DNA of 19,962 bases. It comes from Desulfocurvus sp. (lineage in GTDB: Bacteria > Desulfobacterota > Desulfovibrionia > Desulfovibrionales > Desulfovibrionaceae). The stretch spans positions 1 to 19,962 of the forward strand of contig NZ_JALNWM010000037.1 in assembly GCF_023230885.1 (NCBI RefSeq), in the 5' to 3' direction. Below are positions 1-6,769 of this stretch, one piece after another. The notes under the pieces were generated by a model, which searched no databases, was not told the origin of the DNA, and worked only from the letters and a program-made list of their open reading frames with translations. How positions within the stretch are numbered: the first letter of the stretch is position 1; every line of letters starts with the position of its first letter. A program made the position numbers and the translations under genes.

Positions 1-977
1 ACGTCGGTGTGCACCTGCTCCAGGGTCATGTGGTTCGCCAGGGGTCGGCTCATGCCCAGAAAGAACGACATGACGAACATGGGCACGGCGAAGGCCGCCG
101 GTGTGCCCGCGCCGCCGAGCAGGATGCCCGCCGCGCCCGCCAGCATCCCCAGCAGCGCGAAACGCAGGATACGCCAGGATTCGATGCCCACGCACAGCCG
201 CGAACAGGTCGCCGCCCCGGCCATGACGCCCAGGGCGTTGAAGCCGAAGGCCAGCCCGAAGGCGCGCTCGTCCAGCCCGAAATCGCGGATGTACAGGTCC
301 GCCGAGCCGCCGATGAAGGCGAACAGGCCCGCCGAGGTCACCGAGAAGGCCAGGGTATAGGCCACATAGCGGCGGTTGGACAGCAGCACCGCGTAACGCC
401 CCAGCACCGCCCCGAGCCCGCCCCGGGTCCGCTCGAACTCGGGCTCGCGCAGGCGCAGCCCGCCGTAGAGCGCCACCAGGGCGCAGGTGCCCTGGCACAG
501 GAATATCCAGCGCCACGAGAGGACCTCAAGCATCCAGCCGCCCAGAAGCGGTGCCAGCATCGGGCACAGGGGCACGATGACCCCGATGAGGGCCAGGATG
601 CGCTGGCGCTCCAGGCCCTCGTACAGGTCCTTGGTCAGCGCCAGGGACAAAAACGACGCCGCCGCCGCGCCCACGGCCTGGACCACGCGCGCCGCCACCA
701 GCGCGGCGAGGGACCCCGCCGCCGCGCAGGCGTAGCTGCCCGCGACGTAGAGCAGCACCCCGCCCAGCAGCACCGGCCTGCGGCCCACACGGTCCGACAG
801 CGGGCCGTGGACCAGCAGGAAGAAGCTGAAGCACACGAAGAAGGCCACCAGCGACAGGTTGGCCTGGACCGGGGAGACGGACCACAGCTCCTGCAACGCG
901 GGCAGCGCGGGCAGGTACATGTCCGTGGACAGGGCCGGAAAGGCCGCCAGCAGGATGATCAGCGCCAGTCTGGGCAT
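1..977 (-). CDS. Bcr/CflA-family MFS drug exporter (C-terminus cut by window edge)
   Basis: This is an inner-membrane major facilitator protein that probably exports drugs or metabolites by proton antiport. Reading back from the ATG at 977 gives 325 codons without a stop before the window edge, against about 400 residues for the family. The N-terminus MPRLALIILLAAFPALSTDM runs into YLPALP, the hallmark first helix of Bcr/CflA transporters. The MFS loop-2 signature follows as GPLSDRVGRRPVLL (about residues 58-71). Further hydrophobic segments continue to the edge, including VALIGVIVPL-type and FAVPMFVMSFFLGM stretches. No convincing Shine-Dalgarno precedes the ATG. It lies 85 bp downstream of gpsA on the same strand, so the two may be co-transcribed. 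The family call is firm; the substrate cannot be told from sequence. Confidence 0.85.
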   Translation of the reverse strand, partial: MPRLALIILLAAFPALSTDMYLPALPALQELWSVSPVQANLSLVAFFVCFSFFLLVHGPLSDRVGRRPVLLGGVLLYVAGSYACAAAGSLAALVAARVVQAVGAAAASFLSLALTKDLYEGLERQRILALIGVIVPLCPMLAPLLGGWMLEVLSWRWIFLCQGTCALVALYGGLRLREPEFERTRGGLGAVLGRYAVLLSNRRYVAYTLAFSVTSAGLFAFIGGSADLYIRDFGLDERAFGLAFGFNALGVMAGAATCSRLCVGIESWRILRFALLGMLAGAAGILLGGAGTPAAFAVPMFVMSFFLGMSRPLANHMTLEQVHTD

Positions 978-1062
978 GGGGGGGTCCGTGACGGCGGGCG
1001 CCGCGCCCCGGCGAAACCGGCGGCGGGACGCCCGGAAAGGGCGGGCGGCAGGCCCCGCCCGG

Positions 1063-2055
1063 CTATTCGTCCCTGAGGTCCCGGGCCATCAGGTCGGCCA
1101 CGGCGCGCCCCGGGTCCTTGTCCTCGTAAAGCACCTTGTACAGCTGTTCGGTGATGGGCATGGGCACGCCCGTCTCGCGGGCCAGCCGGTGCACGCTGCC
1201 GGTGGTCTTCACGCCCTCGGCCACCGTGCGCGTGGCCGCCAGGATGTCCGCCAGGCGCTGGCCCCGGCCCAGGGCCAGGCCGACCTGCCGGTTGCGCGAC
1301 AGGTCGCCCGTGCAGGTCAGCACCAGGTCGCCCAGGCCGGCCAGGCCCTGGAACGTTTCGGGCCGCGCGCCCAGGGCCACGCCCAGTCGGGCCATTTCCG
1401 CCAGGCCCCGGGTGATGATCGCCGCGCGCGCGTTGTGGCCGAACTCCAGCCCGTCGGCGCAGCCCACGGCGATGGCGACGACGTTCTTCAGCGCCCCGCC
1501 AAGCTCCACCCCCAGGCAGTCCGCGTTGGTATACACGCGAAACCGCGCGGAGCTGAGCGCCCGGCGGACCTCGCACCCCAGGGCGGCGTCCCCGCAGCCC
1601 AGGGCCACCGCCGTGGGCACCCCGCGCACCACCTCGCGCGCGAACGACGGGCCCGAAAGCATGGCGTAGCGCGGCGCGAGGTCCGCCAGCTCCTCGGCCA
1701 CCACCCGCGACATGGGCGCCAGGGTCTCCAGCTCGATGCCCTTGCTGGCGCAGACCACCACCGGCCGCGCGGGCAGGTGCGCCCGGAACTCGCGCAGCGA
1801 CGCGCGCAGGAACTGGCTGGGCACCGCCCAGACCAGCAGCTCGGCATCCTCCACCGCCCAGGCCCGGTCGTCCGTGGCCGCAATGCGCGGGTCCAGTTCC
1901 AGCCCCGGCAGGTACACCGCGTTGCCGGCCCCCCGGCGCAACGAATCCAGGACCTCGGGCGAACGGACCCAAAGCCGCGTCCGGTGCCCGCATCCGGCAC
2001 TCACATGAGCCAGCGCCGTGCCCCAGGCGCCCGCGCCGATCACCGCTATGCGCAT
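1063..2055 (-). CDS. gpsA: Glycerol-3-phosphate dehydrogenase [NAD(P)+]
   Basis: It reduces dihydroxyacetone phosphate to sn-glycerol-3-phosphate in the cytoplasm, supplying the phospholipid backbone. The 330-aa product matches the usual family length. It starts with the Rossmann dinucleotide motif GAGAWGTALA (residues 7-16). Later motifs are SGPSFAREV, the lysine of LGGALKNVVAIAVG (family catalytic lysine), FGHNARAAIITRG and GLGDLVLTCTGDLSRNR, all typical of GpsA. The same frame stays open upstream to about 2490. The ATG at 2055 is chosen because the Rossmann motif follows at once and GAGGAG lies 7 nt upstream. Divergent from ahbB across a 256-bp gap and followed by the MFS gene. Confidence 0.96.
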   Translation of the reverse strand: MRIAVIGAGAWGTALAHVSAGCGHRTRLWVRSPEVLDSLRRGAGNAVYLPGLELDPRIAATDDRAWAVEDAELLVWAVPSQFLRASLREFRAHLPARPVVVCASKGIELETLAPMSRVVAEELADLAPRYAMLSGPSFAREVVRGVPTAVALGCGDAALGCEVRRALSSARFRVYTNADCLGVELGGALKNVVAIAVGCADGLEFGHNARAAIITRGLAEMARLGVALGARPETFQGLAGLGDLVLTCTGDLSRNRQVGLALGRGQRLADILAATRTVAEGVKTTGSVHRLARETGVPMPITEQLYKVLYEDKDPGRAVADLMARDLRDE

Positions 2056-2086
2056 GCAAACTCCTCGCGCCCCACGGCGCCCGCAA

Positions 2087-2116
2087 GCAATACCAAACCC
2101 CACGCCCCCCGCGCAA
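2087..2116 (-). promoter_or_regulatory. Possible gpsA promoter
   Basis: On the minus strand a TTGCGC hexamer (2116-2111) is followed 18 nt later by TATTGC (2092-2087). This falls in a locally AT-richer patch about 30 nt upstream of the gpsA ribosome binding site. The match to a sigma-70 promoter is partial, so the call is weak. Confidence 0.25.
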
Positions 2117-2311
2117 CCTTGCATCCCGGCCCCGGGTCCGCTATCAGGGCTGGTGGGCGCCCCGGGGCGCCACGGGGCGGAAGGGCCGCCCCCCACCCGG
2201 GCGCCACGGGCAGGACCCGCCGTCCCCCCGCTCCGGGCCCGCCCCCGAGCGCCGCCCGGGCCGCGCCCCGCCGCGGGCCACTCCACCAGGAACACAGCCG
2301 AGGAACACGTC

Positions 2312-2788
2312 ATGGCCATGCAATTCACCGACACCGAAAAGGCCATCCTGCGCCGCGTGCAGGGCGACCTGCCCGACAGCGCCACGCCCTTCGCCGACAT
2401 CGCCCGCGACACCGGCGCCACCGAGGAGCAGGTCCTCGCGCTGGTGGAGCGGCTCAAGGACTGCGGCGCCATCCGCCGCTTCGGGGCCACCCTGCGCCAC
2501 CAGAAGGCCGGCTACGCCCACAACGCCATGGTCGCCTGGCGCCTGCCCGAGGGCACCGACACCGAGGCCGTGGGCCGGATCATGGCCGCCCGCCCGGAAA
2601 TCTCCCACTGCTACATCCGGCGGACCACCCCCGAGTGGACCTACCAGCTCTACACCATGATCCACGGCCAGAACCCCGGCGACCACGCCCGCGTGGTGGC
2701 CGAACTCAGCGCCGCCACGGGCCTTGAGGACTACGCCGTCCTCGAATCCGTCCGCGAACTGAAAAAAACCTCCATGAAATATTTCTAG
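2312..2788 (+). CDS. ahbB: Siroheme decarboxylase subunit (AhbA/AhbB family)
   Basis: It acts in the alternative (siroheme-dependent) heme pathway of sulfate reducers, removing acetate side-chain carboxyls from siroheme to give didecarboxysiroheme, normally as an AhbA-AhbB heterodimer. The 158-aa product has an AsnC/Lrp-like winged helix (about residues 5-50) and a RAM-like half. Family marks are AIRRFGATLRHQKAGYAHNA and SHCYIRR...WTYQLYTMIHG. AGGAA lies 7 nt before the chosen ATG; a second in-frame ATG is two codons on. It is first in an apparent operon with hemL, cbiG and cbiH, which favours the enzyme over an Lrp regulator. Family certainty is high. Choosing AhbB over AhbA rests on remembered Desulfovibrio gene order and is less sure. 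Confidence 0.85.
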   Translation: MAMQFTDTEKAILRRVQGDLPDSATPFADIARDTGATEEQVLALVERLKDCGAIRRFGATLRHQKAGYAHNAMVAWRLPEGTDTEAVGRIMAARPEISHCYIRRTTPEWTYQLYTMIHGQNPGDHARVVAELSAATGLEDYAVLESVRELKKTSMKYF

Positions 2789-2884
2789 CCGCCCGAAGCG
2801 GCGCCCGGCCGCCCGGAAAGGGCCCGGCCCGCCGCCGCCCGGCCGCCCCAACGCCGCAAGCACCACAGCCACAGGAGTTTCGAC

Positions 2885-4150
2885 ATGCGTTCCAAGGACT
2901 TGTTTGCCAAGGCCCAGCAACTCATCCCCGGCGGGGTCAACAGCCCGGTGCGCGCCTGCCGCAGCGTGGGCGCCGACCCGCTGTTCATCGAAAGCGCCGC
3001 GGGCGCCCGGCTGCGGACGGTGGACGGCGACGAACTGGTGGACATGGTCATGAGCTGGGGGCCGATGCTGCTCGGCTACGCGCACCCCGAGGTCGCCCGC
3101 GCGGCGGCCGACGCGGCGGCCCGGGGCGCCAGCTTCGGCGCGCCCTGCCCCCAGGAGGTCGACATGGCCCAGGCCGTGGTGGACGCGGTGCCCAGCGTGG
3201 AGATGGTGCGCATGGTCAGCTCGGGCACCGAGGCGACCATGAGCGCCCTGCGCCTGGCGCGCGGCTACACGGGCCGCGACCTGGTGGTCAAGTTCACCGG
3301 CTGCTACCACGGCCACGCCGACAGCTTCCTGGCGGCGGCGGGCTCGGGGGTGGCAACCCTGTCCATCCCCGGCACCCCGGGGGTGCCCCCGCAGGTGGTG
3401 GCGCACACCCTGCTTGCCCCGTACAACGACCTGGAGGCCGTGCGCGCCCTGTTCGGGCAGCACGGGGAGAACATCGCGGCGGTGATCGTCGAGCCCGTGG
3501 CGGGCAACATGGGGCTCGTGCTCCCGGCGCCGGGCTTCCTGGAGGGCCTGCGCCAGCTGACCAGCGAAAACGGCGCGCTGCTCATCTTCGACGAGGTCAT
3601 CACGGGCTTCCGCCTGGCCCTGGGCGGCGCGCAGCAGCGCTTCGCCATCACGCCCGACCTGACGACCCTGGGCAAGATCATCGGCGGCGGCTACCCCGTC
3701 GGCGCCTACGGCGGGCGGCGCGAAATCATGGAGCATGTGGCGCCGTGCGGCGGCGTGTACCAGGCGGGCACCCTGTCGGGCAATCCGGTGGCCATGGCCG
3801 CGGGGCTGGCGACCCTGAACCTGCTGGCCCGGGCGGACTACGCGGCCCTGGAGGCGCGCACGGACGCGCTGGTGGCCGAGCTGTCGGCCATCATGACCGA
3901 GAAGGGCGTGCCGCACGCCATCAACCACATCGCGTCCCTCTTCACCCTGTTCTTCTCCCAGGGCCCGGTGACGGACTTCGCCTCGGCCAGCGCGGCCGAC
4001 GCCGGGCGCTACGCGCGCTTCTACGCCCAGATGCGCCGGGGCGGCGTGAATCTCGCACCCTCGGCCTACGAATGCGCGTTCACGTCCTTCGCGCACACCG
4101 AGGAGGACTACGACCGCTACCTGAGCGCCGCCCGGGCGGCGCAACTGTAG
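2885..4150 (+). CDS. hemL: Glutamate-1-semialdehyde 2,1-aminomutase
   Basis: A PLP enzyme that converts glutamate-1-semialdehyde to 5-aminolevulinate, the common precursor of heme, siroheme and corrinoids (C5 pathway). The 421-aa product is family length. It opens with the conserved LIPGGVNSPVRA (residues 13-24). It carries SSGTEATMSALRLAR, the GCYHGHAD motif, FDEVITGFR, and the PLP lysine K264 in TTLGKIIGGGYPVGAYGG. AGGAG sits about 8 nt upstream of the ATG. It follows ahbB by 96 bp and precedes cbiG by 9 bp. Its place between a heme-branch gene and corrin-branch genes makes it the shared entry step of this cluster. Confidence 0.98.
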   Translation: MRSKDLFAKAQQLIPGGVNSPVRACRSVGADPLFIESAAGARLRTVDGDELVDMVMSWGPMLLGYAHPEVARAAADAAARGASFGAPCPQEVDMAQAVVDAVPSVEMVRMVSSGTEATMSALRLARGYTGRDLVVKFTGCYHGHADSFLAAAGSGVATLSIPGTPGVPPQVVAHTLLAPYNDLEAVRALFGQHGENIAAVIVEPVAGNMGLVLPAPGFLEGLRQLTSENGALLIFDEVITGFRLALGGAQQRFAITPDLTTLGKIIGGGYPVGAYGGRREIMEHVAPCGGVYQAGTLSGNPVAMAAGLATLNLLARADYAALEARTDALVAELSAIMTEKGVPHAINHIASLFTLFFSQGPVTDFASASAADAGRYARFYAQMRRGGVNLAPSAYECAFTSFAHTEEDYDRYLSAARAAQL

Positions 4151-4159
4151 GGCCGGGCA

Positions 4160-5257
4160 ATGTTCGAGCCCGAAGGCGGCGCGGGACGCCCCGCGCCGCC
4201 CCCCGAGCGCCCGGCCACGGCGGTCTACGCCCTGACCCCCGCCGGGGCGCGCCTGGGCCGGGCCCTGGCCCGCGAGCTGGGGGCCGACCTGTTCGTCACC
4301 CGGCGCCTGGAGCCGGACCACCCCGGGGCCACGGCCTTCGACGCCCTGGTGCCCTTCGTGGGCACGGTGTTCGCGGCCTACCGCCGCCATGTGTTCGTGG
4401 CGGCGGCGGGCATCGTGGTCCGCGCCGTGGCCGCGCACCTGCGCGGCAAGGGCGGAGACCCGGCTGTGGTGGCCCTGGACCAGCGCGGCCGCTTCGCCGT
4501 GAGTCTCGTTTCCGGGCACCTGGGCGGCGCCAACGCCCTGGCCCGCGAGGTGGCGGCCATCACGGCGGGCACGGCGGTGGTGACCACGGCCACGGACACC
4601 GAGGACCTGCCCGCCCTGGACGTGCTGGCCGCCGAGCGCGGGCTGGCCATCGCCGACCTGGGGGCGGTCATGGCCGTGAACATCGCGCTGCTGGCGGGCG
4701 ACCCCGTGCAGGTGCTCGACCCGGACGACCGCCTGGGCCTGCGCGGCGCGCCCGGCGCGCCGGAGCCCTGGCCCGGGCATTTCGTGCACTTGCCGGAGCC
4801 CGGGGCGTGGCGCCCGGGGCTGCCCGGGGTGCGCGTCACCGAGCGCGCGGTCGCCGCCGGGGGCGGCGAGCTGGTGCTGCACCCCCCGTGCCTGGCCGTG
4901 GGCCTGGGCTGTCGGCGGGGCGCCAGCGCGGACGAGATCGTCGCCGCCGTGGAGGGCACCCTGGCCGGGGCCGGGCTGTCGCCCCTGGCCCTGCTCGGGC
5001 TGGCCAGCATCGGCCTCAAGCGCGACGAGGCCGGGCTGCTGGAGGCCGCCGCGCGCCTGGGCAAGGCCATCCTGTTCTATGAAACGGGCGACCTCAAGGA
5101 CATCGCCGTGCCGAACCCCTCGGCGCGGGTGCAACGCGAGACAGGAGTACCCGGCGTATGCGAGGCAGCGGCCATGAAGCTGGCGGGAACCAAGGATCTG
5201 CTGGTGCAAAAGACCAGGTGCGGCAACGTGACGGTGGCCGTCGCCCTGGCCGGGTGA
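4160..5257 (+). CDS. cbiG: Cobalt-precorrin-5A hydrolase
   Basis: It opens the ring-A lactone of cobalt-precorrin-5A and releases acetaldehyde in the anaerobic cobalamin pathway. The 365-aa product shows the N-terminal CbiG segment (YALTPAGARLGRALAREL, then AAAGIVVRAVAAHLRGK and SLVSGHLGGANALA). It also shows the C-terminal CbiG domain with LAVGLGCRRGASADEI (about residue 250) and, near the end, RETGVPGVCEAAAM. The first 20 or so residues are Pro/Gly/Glu-rich and poorly conserved in style. The ribosome binding site before 4160 is weak, so the true start could be slightly downstream. Its stop overlaps the GTG start of the next gene by 4 nt, suggesting translational coupling. Confidence 0.92.
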   Translation: MFEPEGGAGRPAPPPERPATAVYALTPAGARLGRALARELGADLFVTRRLEPDHPGATAFDALVPFVGTVFAAYRRHVFVAAAGIVVRAVAAHLRGKGGDPAVVALDQRGRFAVSLVSGHLGGANALAREVAAITAGTAVVTTATDTEDLPALDVLAAERGLAIADLGAVMAVNIALLAGDPVQVLDPDDRLGLRGAPGAPEPWPGHFVHLPEPGAWRPGLPGVRVTERAVAAGGGELVLHPPCLAVGLGCRRGASADEIVAAVEGTLAGAGLSPLALLGLASIGLKRDEAGLLEAAARLGKAILFYETGDLKDIAVPNPSARVQRETGVPGVCEAAAMKLAGTKDLLVQKTRCGNVTVAVALAG

Positions 5258-6069
5258 CCGTGGTCGGGCTGGGCCCCGGCGACGACACCCACCTCTCCCC
5301 CCGGGCCTGGGCGGCCCTGACCCGGGCCCACGCCGTGGTCGGCTACAAGACCTACATCGACCTCGTGCATCCGGCGCTGCTGGAGGGCAAGGAGGTGGTG
5401 GTCACGGGCATGCGCCAGGAGCTGGACCGCGTGCGCGCGGCCATCGACCTGGCCCGCCGGGGCCGCGAGGTGGCGGTGGTCTCGGGCGGCGACGCCGGAG
5501 TCTACGGCATGGCCGGGCTGGTCTTCGAGATGCTGGAGCGGGACGGGCTGCTGGACGAGGTGCGCGCCGAGGTGGTGCCGGGCATCCCGGCCCTGGCCGC
5601 GGCCGCGGCGGTGCTCGGCGCCCCGCTGACCCACGACTTCGCCGTGGTCAGCCTCTCGGACCTGCTGACCCCCTGGGAGCGCATCGAGGCCCGCCTGGAC
5701 CACGCCGCCGCCGCGGATTTCGTCATCGTGCTCTACAACCCGCGCTCGCGCCGCCGCCACTGGCAGCTGCCCAGGGCCCTGGAAATCATCGCCCGCCACC
5801 GCGCGCCGGACACGCCCGTGGGCCTCGTGCGCCAGGCCTGCCGCCCCGGCCAGTCCGCCCTGGTCGCCCCCCTGAGCGGCTTCGACCCCGGCGCGGCGGA
5901 CATGGTCTCCATCGTCATCGTGGGCAACTCGTGCACCCGGGCCCACGGCGGGCGTATGATCACCCCGCGCGGCTACATGGACAAATACGACCCCCCCGGG
6001 CCCGCCGCGCCCCCGGACGCGGACGCGGACGCCCCCCGGGCCGCGCCCCCGGGCGCCAGGGAGGCGTGA
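5254..6069 (+). CDS. cbiH: Precorrin-3B / cobalt-factor III C17-methyltransferase
   Basis: A SAM-dependent tetrapyrrole methyltransferase (CobJ/CbiH) that methylates C17 and contracts the ring in corrin synthesis. From the GTG at 5254 it encodes 271 aa. The SAM-site start VTVVGLGPGD is followed by VVGYKTYIDL, VVSGGDAGVYGMAG, VPGIPALAAAAAVLGAPL and VLYNPRSRRR. The family end block is MVSIVIVGNSCTRAHGGRMI (ending about residue 234), then TPRGY. The last 25 or so residues are an unusual Pro/Ala/Asp-rich tail. The GTG overlaps the cbiG TGA (GTGA). An in-frame ATG at 5158 has a good AGGAG but would add 32 Gly/Arg-rich residues read through conserved cbiG code, so it is less likely. Confidence 0.92.
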   Translation: MTVVGLGPGDDTHLSPRAWAALTRAHAVVGYKTYIDLVHPALLEGKEVVVTGMRQELDRVRAAIDLARRGREVAVVSGGDAGVYGMAGLVFEMLERDGLLDEVRAEVVPGIPALAAAAAVLGAPLTHDFAVVSLSDLLTPWERIEARLDHAAAADFVIVLYNPRSRRRHWQLPRALEIIARHRAPDTPVGLVRQACRPGQSALVAPLSGFDPGAADMVSIVIVGNSCTRAHGGRMITPRGYMDKYDPPGPAAPPDADADAPRAAPPGAREA

Positions 6070-6174
6070 GCCGCTGCCGCCGGGCGCGCACAGGGCCCGG
6101 CCAGGCGAGGGCGGCCCGACCCTGGCCCGCATCTTGCTTTCAAAATCGCAAAGGCCCGGAAGCCGGAGGCACGG

Positions 6175-6205
6175 GGCGGCATGCGCGCCGCCACGTTCCC
6201 TTTTT
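6175..6205 (+). terminator. Possible terminator of the ahbB-hemL-cbiG-cbiH operon
   Basis: A GGCGGC / GCCGCC stem (6175-6180 and 6187-6192) with loop ATGCGC is followed by ACGTTCCC and then five Ts at 6201-6205. The T tract is separated from the stem by 8 nt, so this is a weak intrinsic terminator at best. It lies 105 bp after cbiH and just upstream of the cytochrome promoter. Confidence 0.35.
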
Positions 6206-6213
6206 CCGGCGGG

Positions 6214-6234
6214 GCTTGCCTTGACATGGCAAGC
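6214..6234 (+). promoter_or_regulatory. Inverted repeat (candidate operator) over the cytochrome c3 promoter
   Basis: GCTTGCC (6214-6220) and GGCAAGC (6228-6234) form a perfect 7-bp inverted repeat around a 7-nt centre, TTGACAT. The 21-bp site covers the -35 region and part of the spacer of the promoter at 6216-6244. That position fits a dimeric repressor, or less likely a class II activator. The regulator is not identifiable from this window. Confidence 0.5.
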
Positions 6235-6244
6235 GACGTACACT
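6216..6244 (+). promoter_or_regulatory. Sigma-70-type promoter of cytochrome c3
   Basis: TTGCCT (6216-6221) is separated by 17 nt from TACACT (6239-6244), which would start transcription near 6251 and give a leader of about 47 nt. A perfect TTGACA at 6221-6226 also exists, but it has only TAGGGC at a 17-nt distance. The -10 context CGTACACT closely resembles the CGTACAGT upstream of purL, which supports this choice. Confidence 0.5.
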
Positions 6245-6297
6245 AGGGCTCCCACTGTGTGAATACTTTGTCAATCACTTGAGGAGGTGAAACCGCG

Positions 6298-6696
6298 ATG
6301 AAGAAGTTCGTTTCCATGGGTATCATGAGTGCAGCCGTCATGTGCTTCGCCGCGCTGCCCGCCGTGAACGCCGCCGACGCCCCCGCCGACGGCCTGAAGA
6401 TGGCCAAGACGGAGAAGCCCGTGGTGTTCAACCACAGCACCCACACCAGCAGCGACTGCAAGGCGTGCCACCACACCTGGGACGGCGCCGGCGCCATCCA
6501 GTCCTGCGCCGCCGCCGGTTGCCACGACGTGATGGACAAGAAGGACAAGTCCGTCAACTCGTACTACCAGGCCATGCACAGCAAGAAGGCCGCGCATCCC
6601 ACCTGCGTGTCCTGCCATGCCGACGTTGCCGGCAAGGACAAGGACCTGAAGAAGAAGCTGACGAGCTGCAAGGGTTCCGCCTGCCACGCCGAGTAG
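6298..6696 (+). CDS. Periplasmic tetraheme cytochrome c3
   Basis: It shuttles electrons in the periplasm between hydrogenases or formate dehydrogenases and membrane complexes during sulfate respiration. The 132-aa precursor has a Sec signal peptide (residues 1-25, cleavage after AVNA). Four heme sites follow in the canonical order: CKACH, CAAAGCH, CVSCH and CKGSACH (two CxxCH and two CxxxxCH). The extra histidines of FNHSTH, CHH and MHSKK are available as distal ligands, as in class III cytochromes c. A near-perfect GAGGAGGTGA at 6281-6290 ends 7 nt before the ATG and implies high expression. It has its own promoter and sits directly after the heme/corrin genes. Desulfovibrio genes for this protein carry various names, so no symbol is given. 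Confidence 0.97.
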   Translation: MKKFVSMGIMSAAVMCFAALPAVNAADAPADGLKMAKTEKPVVFNHSTHTSSDCKACHHTWDGAGAIQSCAAAGCHDVMDKKDKSVNSYYQAMHSKKAAHPTCVSCHADVAGKDKDLKKKLTSCKGSACHAE

Positions 6697-6709
6697 GCCT
6701 GGCATCGGA

Positions 6710-6733
6710 GGGGGGCCGCTCGGGCGGCCCCCC
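6710..6733 (+). terminator. Strong 3' hairpin after cytochrome c3
   Basis: A perfect 10-bp stem (GGGGGGCCGC with GCGGCCCCCC) closes on a 4-nt TCGG loop, 13 nt after the cytochrome stop. No T tract follows (ATTGCTG). It may be a weak terminator or an RNA-end stabiliser. It separates the highly translated cytochrome gene from the next ORF 36 nt downstream. Confidence 0.6.
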
Positions 6734-6769
6734 ATTGCTGACACCGGACGCAACCCCGAGAGGTCCGCG

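Noticed and set aside
9..1076. Plus-strand frames over the MFS gene and the short minus-strand frames at 338-885
   Set aside because: The minus-strand frame beginning at ATG 977 gives a clean Bcr/CflA transporter; the others are its shadows.
2156..2171. Perfect 16-bp palindrome GGCGCCCCGGGGCGCC in the gpsA-ahbB gap
   Set aside because: Made only of G and C, easily expected by chance in this composition, and not placed on a recognisable promoter.
2056..2490. N-terminal extension of gpsA up to about 2490
   Set aside because: The extra 145 residues are Arg/Gly/Ala-rich and overlap ahbB; the SD and Rossmann start place the ATG at 2055.
2144..5209. Very long open frame on the minus strand opposite ahbB, hemL and cbiG
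   Set aside because: Its product is rich in Arg, His, Gly and Gln with no domain, and it mirrors well-recognised genes on the plus strand. In DNA this GC-rich the antisense frame loses its stops by codon bias.
6221..6226. Perfect TTGACA as the -35 of cytochrome c3
   Set aside because: The hexamer at 17 nt is TAGGGC, a poor -10. The TTGCCT/TACACT pair fits better, and TTGACA is the centre of the inverted repeat.
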